A stretch of 64,000 nt of DNA, taken from NCBI RefSeq assembly GCF_901933205.1, contig NC_044571.1:76757689-76821688 (forward strand), written 5' to 3'. The stretch comes from Camarhynchus parvulus (lineage: Eukaryota; Chordata; Aves; Passeriformes; Thraupidae). Below are positions 37,876 to 50,503 of this stretch, piece after piece (positions within the stretch are counted from its first letter, which is position 1; every line of letters starts with the position of its first letter). Made by a program: the position numbers and the translations under genes. Under the pieces are notes generated by a model, which worked only from the letters and a program-made list of their open reading frames with translations, did no database searches and was not told where the DNA came from.

Positions 37876-37943
37876 GAACTGAGAATTGATTTTCTGAAGG
37901 GTGGTGATGGACTGAGAGTTGGTGATCTGAGGGGTGGTAACTG
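37876..37943. repeat. two-copy 34-bp tandem repeat inside the LTR
   Basis: ACTGAGAATTGATTTTCTGA... at 37876-37909 is followed by a diverged copy ACTGAGAGTTGGTGATCTGA... at 37910-37943, with a partial third copy after it. Repeats of this kind often lie in the U3 enhancer part of LTRs. Confidence 0.7.
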
Positions 37944-38069
37944 AATGGAGAATCCAAGGTTTTGTCCTACTGTGATGAATTGGAAATTTGATGGGGGGAG
38001 GAGGAGTGTTTTTGGAAGGTTTTCATTCTGAGTTCTGTGTGTGTTTCTTTTTAAATATAGTTGTAGGTT

Positions 38070-38075
38070 AATAAA
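38070..38075 (+). promoter_or_regulatory. LTR polyadenylation signal AATAAA
   Basis: AATAAA sits 128 bp from the LTR end and is followed by a GTTTGTTTTTTC stretch, giving the usual signal plus U-rich downstream element. A TTTAAATA stretch 18 bp upstream could be a TATA-like element, which would make R very short; that part is uncertain. Confidence 0.75.
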
Positions 38076-38726
38076 GTTTGTTTTTTCTTTATTCCTAAGT
38101 TGGAGCCTGCTTTGCTCTATTCCTGGTCACATCTCACAGCAGACACTAGGGAGAATATATTTTCATGGGGGCACTGGCACTGCACCAGCGTCAAACCGTG
38201 GCAGATTTACTCTCCAGTCATACTGTATGGATTTAGTTTCATTAAGGAAAGCTAGTTTACTGTTAGACAGAAGAGTATTGTAAATTTTGTTTTAACTATT
38301 TGGAATGTGTGAGCCAACAAAATTAACAAGAAAAAATTTCTCATCCTTGAGGTTTACTTGTAAGGTTTACTTGGTGAATCTCCCTTACCAATTGGGGCAG
38401 CAGAGGGAGTGGCAGGGTAGGGGCAGCAAGAGAATAAATTTAGTCAGAGGTTTAAAAACCTCAGGAAAAGGCAGTAGAAATTAGATTTGAGCTGTGATTT
38501 GGCACAAATCTGTCTAATAGAGATCCAAACTAGTGCATTTGTATAAGATGGATGGATTTGATTTAATCCTGTCAAAAAAAAATGAACACTAAATTACACA
38601 CACCAGATGAGACTAAACTCACTTTACCACCAATAGAAAGACAGTGAGTCATTTTTATGAAGTTAATCAGCTCATCTAAGGTATAATGAAGACTCTACTA
38701 AAGGACCAGCATCTATTTAACAATTG

Positions 38727-38767
38727 TTTTTCTTTTTCTTTCTCCTTTTTTCCTTTTCTTTTTTTTT
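38727..38767 (+). repeat. 41-nt pyrimidine tract
   Basis: Uninterrupted C/T run followed by AAAGGCAAG. It resembles a splice acceptor, but no exon is supported downstream. Confidence 0.8.
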
Positions 38768-41700
38768 AAAGGCAAGAGGATTATCTGAAATTCATATTCC
38801 TGCAATTTGAACATCAAAGCCATGCTACCATACATGCTGCTACAAGAATGCTCTTGTCTCTACATCATCTCAGAGGAAAATATCCCTGGCTAGGTCTACT
38901 TCTCAATTACAAAAATGCTCTTTGGGTCTGGTTGAGGGAATACAGGGACCAGGACACTTATTGCCTTATCTCAGATTATTTGATTAGCTGGTCAGTTGCA
39001 AGAGCTACTGGTCAAAATTCTATAACTTGTTTTAGAAGTCCAAATAAAACCTTCTCTGACATTTATTAATCTGTGACATTTTAATGTTTTCTAAGAAGCA
39101 CATGGAGATATCTTGAAATAGGTTATACAAACATCTCTAAGTAGTCTAAGCAGCCCAATGCATGATTTTCTGAGTCTTGGTACTTAATACTTCAACACAG
39201 TCCCTGAAATTTCCTTTTTCAGTTTGAAGCAAGAATTAACAGAATATTGACTTGCTGTTAGAAGAATATGGTGCAGTATGTGTGGGACATACAGAAGTAA
39301 CTCTATTTGTAAATCATAAAAATTGCGTGGTGGAGACATTTTTATCAAGCAACTAATATGCCCAGGGGGTCCCTGCATTTTCTCTATGAACTAAAATATA
39401 AAGGAATTGTGTAGGTCAAGCACAGAAATTTTTAAAAGGCAGATATACATAAATCAATAAATCCCATTGAAGCAGTCCCTATTTGCATTTTGGCCTGTTT
39501 GACATCATTAAGATGAAGCTGGTAATCTATTAATTCCATCAATATTTAATACTCTGAGATTACAAATAAGAGGGAATAATGGAGAGCTAATTAATAGCAA
39601 TCTTTTCCTTCTGGCAGAAAAATATGATGTAATGCAAAATCAGACTTATAATTTTGCTGTATTATTACATCAAGAACATAGGGGGTTGTTTACTTAGGTA
39701 ATATGTGGCCTTTAGGATTAATCGTCTCTGAGTGTGTGGTTCTTGGAATTCATAATAAAAGCTTAAAAGCAAATTTAAATGTTTGTCTATTTGCAATTTA
39801 AATTTAAGAAAGAGGAAAACTACTAGTATCACTACCAGCTATGATAATGTTTCACTGAACACAACAACAAAACAACTTCCACACTACCAAAAATATTTCT
39901 GCAAGGAATAAAACACATTCTCTGGGTTCAAATAAAAGAACTTCTAAAATTATGGCCAAGAATTTTCCAGAACACATACTCTTAAAGACCTGCCAATCCT
40001 TCTACAGTATTGCTGTAACTTGGGCAGAGAACATAATGTGCTGCAGATATGCCTTTGAAACCAGAGCAAAGACAAGTTTTAAGACTCCCAACCTGAAATG
40101 AACTCACCAATTGCTAATTTTTTTTGTACTGGTTACTCCTAGACAAATTAAGCAAATGCTAGACAAATTTACTCTGAAATTAATTATAAGAATATTGTGA
40201 TCAGAGCCTTGGAAAACAGTTTTGATGAATTTCTCTGCAGATACATTAATATTCTTTGTGGATTTAGAACCAGGGCATAGATCTATTTTTAATCCTTTAC
40301 TTGTATTTCATGCCAAAAAATCTTCATTAAAGCATGCTGCAACTAGAGCTAAGTTTTTTATTTTACAATTTCTCATTTCTTAAGCATCAAGAAAATACCA
40401 AAACCATTGTAATTAAATCTGTCTTTAGTAAGAATCTTCTCCCATGAGCCAGTCTGAGAAATCACTGAAATCTTTATATTCTTTATACAGGTAAATAAAA
40501 TACCTTTTTGAATCCTACAAATATTTTAGGAATTTTGAGCTTCTTGGAATATTATTCAGCACTGTTTACACGGTGGAATGAAATAATATAAGGCTTCCCT
40601 ATATCAGCTTTTCTAGAAAGAAAACTGATGGAAATGTGGGAAGAGGGAAAGAAAAAATTTAAGTGTTCATGAGAACAGATATGAAAAAAAGTTCTAGGAA
40701 GACTCAGGTTGTAAGCTGGAAGGCTTTCTAGAAAGGCATGTGCTTTCGCTCTATTTGGAAGATTAATTAGTATTTTAAAATGAACTTTTTCACTGACATG
40801 AGTAATGTAAAAATGAGGTTAATTAAGAAAAGTTCATTACAGAACTCTCTAATTTATCACAAATATACCTTATCAAAGTGGCAACTCAATAATTTCTCCT
40901 TTTTAAGTGTTGCTAAGAATTAGAAATATTTTAAACCATAATTTTCTCAAGTCATACATGAAAAAATAATTCATTTAATAATTTTAAAAGTATTTTGCTT
41001 GTCATAAAATTCTTACCAGAGGTACTTTAAAACCTTACCAACAAATGTTAGGGTAACTGACCAAAATAAACATAAAAGTGAAAAATACCTGGAGGGTTCC
41101 TTGGAAATGGTGTTTAATTGCATCACCTTTTTTTTCATACATCACACAATCAAAAGGGCTACTTTTTTGCTCTAGATCTACTTAATTTTTCTTATAGTAG
41201 TTTGCCATGTCTACTATACTCTCAGATTGCACTACAGGTCTTGCTGTTCTGTGCAAGCTGGGAGACATGCAAACATACAGCCTTAACTATATAGAATAGA
41301 GTAGAAATTATAGACATTGTTAAAGAACATACTAACAGAACAAAGAAGACTGAGACAGTTTTAGAGGAATTTCTTTTCTTTCGGTTTTTAACAAACTTAC
41401 TTTTTTCATTGCCAAATCTAATCTGATGGGAAATTCTGAAATGCAAAGGAGGACACATAGGATATCTTGCTAAACCCAGTTTCTGATATTTGCTTTGACA
41501 TCCTTAAAGATACAGTTTAAAAGTTCTTAAATATTAAACAATTATGATGCAAACATCAAACTATAGAGCACAGTAGAAGTCTAGAAGTACATACTGATCA
41601 ACTTTTAGATTTTTATTTGCCTTGCACTCTTTCCTATTAAATAAGGTAATCCAATTGTAAACAATCTATATAAGGAGGTATACAAACTAAATCATGTTAA

Positions 41701-42829
41701 AGTGACTAAGTCCATCACTAGGCCCCATTTCACCCAGTAAGTCAAATCAATGGTGAAATTAATGCAACAAGAGATCTTCAATGGTTTCTTTTTATTTCAC
41801 TATGTCCATTCCTGTTTGAGTTGCCCAATTTGTACTTTTATTTATGATCTTTTTCCATAGATATGAGTGTTAAACTCATTAAAGTGACACATCAAACACT
41901 GTTACAAAATTTTAAGAACTGCCCAGTAAATGGAAAATACAAATTCTATTCTTTTAAAAATTCTATCTGAAATGGTCATCAAACAATATGGGTTAAGCAA
42001 AGAAAAAATATATTACAAACAGAAAAATATGCTACTTTGAGTTAAAAATAAATGATAGTTACAAGTGTAAACTCTACAGAATTGTAATGTTTGGTGTTAC
42101 TCCTGGTGGGTAAGGTCACCAAATCAGAGTGCATTTATTTTCCTGCAGATGTAATCATTTCACTCCTCACCTTCTGCCCATCTCTGACATATGTACTCTT
42201 AGAACAAATTATCACAAATGTGGCTTTACAATATCTTAGCAAAAAATTAGCTATGAGACAAAAGGCATTCATTTCTGTATTCTACCATTTCAGCATATTT
42301 TCATTCTATGTTTTTTTGTATGTTTTGCATTATAAAATAATTTTTGAGAGGTTTCTCATTTTTTAATTTTTGAACAGGGTAAGGCTTCAATGACAAGTAA
42401 AAAACAGTTAGAGAATCATCTAGACCAAGCAACTCATTTGAGAGTAGTTTCCACAGGGCTTAGAGAAAAACGGCATGATTAGAAAGAGCTGCAGCATTTT
42501 TAGAGAGAACTTTCAGAACTACTAAGTTACACTGTCAGGAAATATTTATGAACATGCTCATCTTTTTCTTCTAAAATGGCTGACACTGTGATCCATTGTT
42601 CTTTTTTTAATCACTTTAAAATCAATAGTAAATTTCAATGATGCCACATCCCCTTGTAGATGATAAAATTACATTCTTTTTTTACCTAACTCGCTTAAAT
42701 CACAGGCTTTGTCAGAATGCCTGTCTTCACATTTCTTCCTGGACAAAATGAGAGCACTATCATTCACAGTGTTATAAAGGGTTTAAATACTATCACTTGC
42801 AATTCTGTGCTGAGCAGAGATGATACTCT

Positions 42830-43130
42830 TAATGGCTGTGTGGTGAGCCGTAGCAAACCACCTACAGCTTTACGCTGAGCTAAATTGACACTTCGTGTAG
42901 TGCCATGACTGCGACACTCCCTTTTCACAGTTGCACACCATACTAAGGGCAAACACAGGCCATGGTGCACTCAGCACAGGGTCACACCCCAGTGGACATC
43001 AATGGTACAGGAACAGTCTAGCCACTGAGCTCAGTGTATTAGCTGTAGGGATGCTAAGATTAAAACATAAAAAACTACACAACCTCCTCACTCCCCCAAC
43101 ACACAACCACAGAAAAATTTCAATGTAAAC
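42830..43130. other. GC-richer patch with local CpG cluster
   Basis: Four CpG dinucleotides lie within 64 bp (42849-42913) in DNA that is otherwise strongly CpG-depleted. No family or gene is recognised. Confidence 0.35.
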
Positions 43131-45138
43131 CAGCTCTGTTGGAGTATTTAGCAGAATACTAGAAAAAGCCTTTCTACTTGAATACCCAACATTAAGGTAG
43201 ATAAATTCAAAGAAGTAAACTAAAACCACTGCTGAAGTGGTCTCAGTACATAGCACATCTAGCCATGTTGAATAAAAGCCAAAATTGCAGGATATGTTCT
43301 TCACTATTATTACATTTTCACACCACTGCACTTAATAGGGAAAAGCCTTCCTATAAGAGCAGTCCACTGAGCAAAGCAGTTACCAGTCTCAGTGCTGCAT
43401 GGAGCTTGATAAACTGCCTCCCACTGTCTTATCATGGAGCAGTATATGCATATATCCCATTTTCTGACAGGAGTGAGATTTATTTTTCACAGTATTTTCA
43501 TTCAGTTTGGGGAAGAGATTTAGTTACAGCACAGTTAAAAATTGCTGTCACTGAACTGCTAGCACCAATTTAAACAAAGGCGCTATAGAGTTGACTAGTG
43601 CATCAAGTCTGGAACAGCAAGAAGTTTCCCCAAAGCTACCTACATTCATCAGCTCACACAGCTATGAAGTGTTTATTCATCATTAGAGATGTGACCTCTC
43701 CACATCAGCCAGCTTGTCTCCCGTGTAGAGAAACTGGCAGATTTTACTCTTACCTAATTTAGTAATTTTTCCAAATAATAAGGTTTTCAACACAGGTTGA
43801 TGATCACTATTTTAGGGTGATTCCAAAAAGTGTTTTCAAGTGGTAAGAAAGCTTTTTATATAATCAACTGATGAAAAAAAATATAGAAACAAAACCACAT
43901 AAGTGGATTTTTTAAATATGAAGACTTCAGGTATGATACAGGCAACAAGTAATAACTTCATATTGGCTAAAATTGCTCTGAGTTTAACCTACTGCCATTA
44001 CTCCAAGGGGAAAGCCTGAGAGAAAAAGGGAGCACCTCCACCTAGGGAGCAAAGGAGAATACTTGCAAGGAGGCAGATTATTTTATGTGTTGCCTTCTAA
44101 TGCAGATAGTTATCATATATAGAACAGCTATGGACATTACTGTGGGAAGAAAATCATATCATTGCTGAAAGTTTACAGCTTTAAAAAGTACATGACTTTT
44201 CATTCAAACACAGCAACGAGTTTATCTTCCTGGATAATTTCTCATGGTGTCTTATATAAATTCCATCTTTCATGCTCTAAATTTATTCAACCCATGGTAG
44301 CAATTAGTTTCTCTGATATTATATGCAATAAAAATCTTTTTGCATTTGAAAGAGCATTTACCTCAAAAGTGTGGTCTGTCATTTGTCAGTTCAATCTTGT
44401 GTTGTCATTAAGTATAATTTACCATGCTAGGTAAAACCAGAAGAGACCATCATACACACTTGGCAGCATATCACTTGAACAGTCCTGACTGGAACTTTTA
44501 ACCAAAGAAAAGTAAACTCCAGAAGTCTCAAGGACACAGAGAACTTTTGAAATAATATGTTTGCTACCTATTGCTGGAATTGAGCAGTGAGAAATAAATA
44601 CAGAAAACACCCTTGCAGGTGTTTTTTGTTATTGTTGTGTTTTTTTTCCCTAATGTCTTCCCTAACAGAGTATGGTATTTTTCTCAGTTATTTACTGCAA
44701 AAATTATCAGCAATTTAAGATTTTTCTTAAAGATTTCCTTCTCTCTTAAGATTTTTCTTTATAGGTAGGAGGCAACCTTAAAATTAGATTTTGTCAGAAG
44801 GTTTGAGCTTGGTATTCCTTACGGTTAAAAGCACCAGGTGCTATTTCTTGGAATAAGACTGGAGATGAACCAACAATTTGGTTTGCATTCACTCTTGCTC
44901 ATGTGGTTGTAGGGCAGTAAAGTAACAAAAATTCCTGAACACATCTAACCTGATAATTTGATAGCATATTGAGAAACTTCTGAGCATCTCTATGAGAGTA
45001 AGCAATAGAGAGCCTTCTATGCTCTGAATGAACACCCAGGGGGATGTAGAATATGTATGAAGGGGAAACAGGGATTAGTGCAGCTCAAAATTATTTTGAA
45101 GGCAACACAGCCTTACTCTCTTACAGCACTGGTACACT

Positions 45139-45158
45139 CACACACACACACACACACA
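45139..45158. repeat. (CA)10 microsatellite
   Basis: Ten perfect CA units. Confidence 0.95.
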
Positions 45159-48100
45159 AACTCACATATTCACTTGCATCCACCACAGAATTTCTATTAG
45201 AAACTTGAGAAAACATTTAATTTTTAATTTTTTTTTTAATTTTGCTTTCCAACTTAAAGCATTGTCATATCTGCCAGCCTCCTAGCAGACCTCTTCCAAT
45301 ATTGGTTTAACCTCATTACTGAAAAACTAGTATCTCATTTCAAAGCTGAATTTGTCATAATTTCCAAGGTTTCACTGCCTTTTTATTGCACTCCTATTAG
45401 AAAAGGCCAGGTCAATGCTTAAAAAACGTTGTGCTAACTGCTAATGACTTTTTGAAATGAAGTTAATAACTTATTATGTATTTGTGATATTGTTACTGCT
45501 GCTTGAAAACTCTAAATTATTCTCTAATATAAGCTAACTACTCCTTGTACATGTCTAGCACTGGAAGTAAGAGAAAACAGACTTAGTTGCTTGTTAAGAC
45601 CAAGTATTGCTCTTTTTATTACTTCTGATCATGAGAAGTGGTCATCTGGAAGCACACTTGAAGAAAATGATAATCACTTCATAGAATGAATTACTTTTGC
45701 CAGCAAGCCAATTACAAATATTCCTACAAAAATTATACCACTGTTGCAATGTGTAGTTTAACAGCTGAATTCCCTGTAGTATGAGTGAAAGTATAAGAGA
45801 TTCCTGGGAATAAGGACTTCTGGTGAAGGGTCACACACTGCAGTATTTGGAAAAGTATGGCATGAAATATCTAGGAAAAGTCATAAGAACAACATCTTCA
45901 ACAACATTTTCAACATCTTGTTGGCCAGCAGGAGGAAACTGGCTTAATAAATTGAACATAGAAAATTGTAAAAAACAGAGAACAACCCAGACATGCATAC
46001 AAGCAGAAGAATTTATCCTAAAATATTTTCTTAAATCCATACTGAGTATCTTTTTTCATGCCTGCAATTTTTCCCATCCTTAACACTCCTGATTATTTAA
46101 CATTAAACAACATCAGGATTCTGGAGGCAGTAAATATTTTTTACATTTCCATTCTTCTTTTGAATTAAACTTAAAGAAATTGCAATATTTAGCAGATAAG
46201 CGCTTGGCTCCCTGATTCAACTAAGCACTGGATCCAGGAGAGAGGATGTGAACAGCAATCTGCCTTAGTTTTCAGCACAGTGGCTGTTTTCTTGCCTTGT
46301 ACCCTTTGCAAATGAAGTACTTCAGGATGAGCAGTAGAAGGTTTAAGTGTGTTCTCTCCCATTTTTATTCAGAAGTCTGTGAACAGGAAAGTCCCCAGAC
46401 ACAAATACTTACCTAGAGCTCTGTCTCCAGGATTTTATGCTCAGCTATTGAAGGTGACAAAGTTGTGTGGTATTTCCTGTATTGCCATCTGTGCAGGGCC
46501 AGGAGTTGGGGGCAGGGTATTGTGGGTAACTGTATAGATTTATCAGAGATAAACACTGGTCATTCATGTGTTCATCATTCATATGACAGAGTTGCAGCTT
46601 TTCACATGCTGTCCACTGAATTGGGAGGACACTGTCTAAAAAATTGAAGAATAAAAATGAAATAGTCCTGGAACTCAGAGTGGTATGCATATTTATATGC
46701 TTTGGTTAATGAATTTGTGAACCTTAGGCTATGAATTTTAATCCTGGCCATGGCTGCTGTAGTTCTGAAAGTTACATATTGAGCAGGTTTGTGATGTGTT
46801 TTGGAAGCTGATAAGTGCAAATGATAGAGACAATTCCTAAAAGCCCCCAAGTAGTCAGATGGAGAGGGATGGGCACGATAAAAGACAGGAAGCACCTCAG
46901 ATCCATGCCAGCTGCAGGCAGTCATTGTTTAGTAGTAAGAATGTTTTATGTGGAAATGAATGAATGGTACATAGAGATGAGTTTTAAGGACAAATGTTTA
47001 CCCACTCAATGCTATGAACAATGACCGCAGGGTCTCAGAGGTACTGCCTCTATCTTGTGAAATCTTGCTACTTTCATTATACCCATACATAATTTTATTG
47101 ATGCCATGAATTATACAGTCTTACAGAGAAAATGAGTCTCACTTTGACTTGATTAACATGCAGAAGGTAATATTACAGAAGTGGATAAATGGGCAGGGGA
47201 ACAAAAAGTCATACAGAATATGTGTTAGATTAAAATAGAATTAGAACTCTATAAATACTTTTCACTTTATTATGCAACTTTTAGCATATATTTAAATTTG
47301 AATCATCTTGTAACAGGCAGCAATAATTATTAAAAGGAATGACAGGAGTCCTATTCTCAAGCTAGCTTTTTCAAGTGTCTTACATCTGGAAATATAACCC
47401 ACTATCTTAATTTTTCTATAAATCATGAGATGATAATCTGACATCATTTTTTTTCTATTATAAAAATACTTCCCTTTCTGAAACATGAAGAGACATATCT
47501 ACTTGTCTCATTAAATGGTCAGAGGGTTCTGTTTTAAAGAAAAACCTTTCAGTAATATACATTTCCAACTTCTCTGAGAATTCAGTGCAAGAAAACTTTA
47601 ACAAGTCTAGACAAAGAAAAAGTTCTCTGCTTAGCTGTTCCTAGTGTGAACCAAAAATAAATAGCCTTTACTACACACCTAAAAGCCAACTCTAAAGTGG
47701 TTATGGGGAACCAGGACAAGAGGACCCTGGGAGTATACACCCAGACTAATTCTGATGAACTTAGATTAAATTTAAACTGAGCATCCCTGTACTTTATGTA
47801 TTCCTGTAAGCAAATAGGATTTTAAAAAGTTACTCTGAATTTCACATTTACAGTTTCCCCCATAGTAAACAATTCTTTTGTAGCATGCTGTCTTTCTTTA
47901 CAGGAAATCCTTATAGGAGGAAGAAACAGAAAAGAAAAAAATATACCCCCAAAACCCTCCAAAAATCAACATTTTTATTCCAACTGTCAATTCAGTAGTG
48001 AGGCAGTCCCTAGGTCAAAAACAACAGCTTAATTCTTCTTCAATTCCATTTTGGCTTGAAGGGCAGTATTACAGATAAGAAAGAACATATCAATCTGGAG

Positions 48101-50503
48101 ATCTTCTTTTTATCTGTTAATTATCAATATTTCATAAAAGTTAAATTTTTGACAATTTAAATGTATAACTGTGAGCTCTACTCCTGACTACCTTTGCCTT
48201 AAACCAGAGTAAGAGACATAATTTAGTCCTCATTCTTATGTTCAGAAAAATACATTTTTCTCCATTCAAATACTATTTTTCATATAGCCTAAGCACACTC
48301 CTATACATTCATGCTTAAGTACAACCCAAAATAACAGAGTCAGTTTTAAGATAAAAATGATATAAAAATGGGATCAACACAAACTAGAGAGGTCATCCCT
48401 TCTCTTGGATTCTTTCCCTCACCACTGCAAAATCAATACAACAGTGCAGAACTCTCTTCCAAACACTACCTGCTGCTAGGAGTGATCCCATGATATGATG
48501 ATTAAATGGACAAGTAAGTACTGAATTTTAACACAGTCTAGAAGAACAGAAATTGAATGAACTATCTTCGTGGAGCACCATCAATATCTATTGCTCTGTT
48601 GTTAACAGTGCATTCAGGCATCAAACTTACTAGGCTACCTTGAATTGTATCAGCTGTAGGAATGAACTATTTGCAGTTGTAAACACGTTTTAATGACTGC
48701 CGCAATATAAAAACATCTCCAAATGCAGGATGATGTAATCAAACATTATAGTTATGGAGACAGTAAATTGCTAGTTGTACAGATGATCTTATTAAAATAA
48801 CGTCAAATCCAATTTTTTAAAATTTTGTTAATTTCAGCTCTTATAGCATTAAATTAAACAATGAATAATTATTACTGCACATGAAATGATTAAAATGTTA
48901 TCTTGTGTGGGTGAAAAATGTATGTTATCACATTATATTCAACAATATGTGAAAACAAGCGCTGCAGTTAAAAATATTTCTTACAGAAGTTAAATCTCCT
49001 GCATTAATATGGAATAAAGATTTAAAAACCCTAAAGAATCACAAATCAGAATGAGATTTTAAAAAAATGAATGCTTTAGAAACCATCAGATATAAGTAAC
49101 AAATTAACAGATGAGAGGAACAGTCAATTTTAAATATGGTGCTGAATGACTGGCAAGAGTTTTCAGGGTATAATGTTATTAAAATGAAATTCTTCTGTAA
49201 ATATTGACTTTCAGTTTAGATTCCCAAGTAGTTACACACTCTTATGCTATATTAGAATTAGTCACTGCCAATGATTTTAAGTCTTTGCACGATGTTGATT
49301 GAATGTACGTGCCTAAGCAATGCCTTTGGCAAACATCTGAAGCTTGTTCCTGTGTATCCAGTTTTAGGATACAGAATTGTCAGCATATGACATGTGTCAC
49401 AAATTTTGAAATATATTGATATGTTATACAGAGTTAGGCAAATCTATCTGGAGCAAACTCTACTGGTATTTTCTCTAACAGCAGTTGAAAGTAAGGAGAT
49501 ATTAGCTATGTGAAACAAACTGCAGGCTCAGTTACATTAGTTTCACAGATAAACACCTTCTGCCAGATGCGAATGTTTAAATCAAAGATTTCGAGATAAA
49601 ATAAATAATTCTTAGAAAGAAATCCTATATTTAAATTTCTGACATCCTTCTGAATTTTGCATCAAATTCCTTGCAATTTGTAGCAATAAAAATATCAATT
49701 TAAAAAAATTAAATTACATTAATAGGTGGTGGTTGTAAGGTACTACTACTATTAGAATCATCAAAATGCAAACATTTACAATACAAACTAATATTTACAA
49801 TGTGGCTGATAGTCCAGCAGAAAGAAAACAGAAATTTCCCTGTCCAAAATCAACAGACTTAGATAACACAATGAAGCTACTAGAAAGAAACCAGATTAAA
49901 TTAGACTCTCATGTATGCAATGCAAAGCATGTATGTTGACAACCATGGGCACTTTCCATTATCAAATTCCTGTGTCAAATATAACTTTATTGTTACTAAT
50001 CAGATGTTTTTTTTCACTGACTTTTAAATTTCACCTTGTGATGACACAAACCCAAAAAATTTTGGAAGAATTTGGGAAAAGAGTAGCTTAGTAACTGCTG
50101 AGATGCAATAATCACGTCTTAATACAAGGACAGCAGTTGTCAATATCTTAATCTAAATCTTTACAGTTTCACCACTCAGTGTAGAGGGCCAGATAAGGTG
50201 ACTTTAGTTACATTCCCACCCACCCTTAGGTCTCACTGTGGTCTGAGAAATGCTCCTTAGGCTTTGGCCTTGAAGAACTGCACCTGGACTAAGCCCCTCT
50301 CCAGCTTGTCACAAAGACTGTCTATTCCCAGGAAGTAGAAGAGCACCAGATTTTTTTAAAGAGCAGCCTTTAAAACTTATTTTTCTTGCCTGAAAAACCC
50401 AAATGAAATAATATTTCTGTTGCTGAACCTTCAAAGAAAGTTACCAACTTGAATTGCATCCAGGATAGAATACTACTATGACTAAAATCCACTCTCTTGC
50501 AAT
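45159..50503. other. unique AT-rich non-coding DNA
   Basis: No gene recognised. One weak 44-bp CR1-like match lies at 46489-46532. The remaining sequence is repeat-poor. Confidence 0.55.
46489..46532 (+). mobile_element. possible CR1 3' relic
   Basis: TCTGTGCAGGGCCAGGAGTTG followed by TTGTGGGTAACTG has the same two blocks at nearly the same spacing as the certain CR1 end at 27.63 kb. It lacks the terminal CCCTTCCAACTC and the tail, so it may be chance. Confidence 0.3.

Larger units (their letters stand above)
36748..38208 (+). mobile_element. solo LTR of an endogenous retrovirus (ERVL-like), with target duplication
   Basis: The LTR spans 36753-38203 (1451 bp). It starts TGTGCTGGTTTGA and ends TCAAACCGTGGCA; these ends form an imperfect 13-bp inverted repeat (9 of 13) with the standard TG...CA termini. 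It is flanked by identical GATTT at 36748-36752 and 38204-38208. A 5-bp duplication fits class III (ERVL) or some class II elements. There is no internal retroviral region, so the provirus was lost by LTR-LTR recombination. Near its 3' end are a polyadenylation signal and the run TTGGAGCCTGCTTTGCT, then GGTCACATCTCACAGCAGA. This resembles, from memory, passerine TguLTR5-type LTRs and points to a songbird host. The LTR is far GC-richer than its flanks. Open frames inside it are not coding. Confidence 0.9.
38209..45138. other. long unique AT-rich stretch
   Basis: Nearly 7 kb without a recognised dispersed repeat. It holds a 41-nt uninterrupted pyrimidine tract at 38727-38767 followed by AAAG, and a local CpG cluster at 42849-42913. 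Open frames up to 110 codons are scattered on both strands and show no domain. Low repeat content fits, but does not prove, a region under constraint. Confidence 0.55.

Noticed and set aside
38727..38800. Strong polypyrimidine tract followed by AAAG as a splice acceptor
   Set aside because: No open frame or donor of exon-like quality follows; pyrimidine tracts recur in this window.
44604..44625. Hairpin AAAACACC-CTTGCA-GGTGTTTT followed by T residues, terminator-like
   Set aside because: Rho-independent terminators are not relevant in a vertebrate-type genome; stem only 8 bp.
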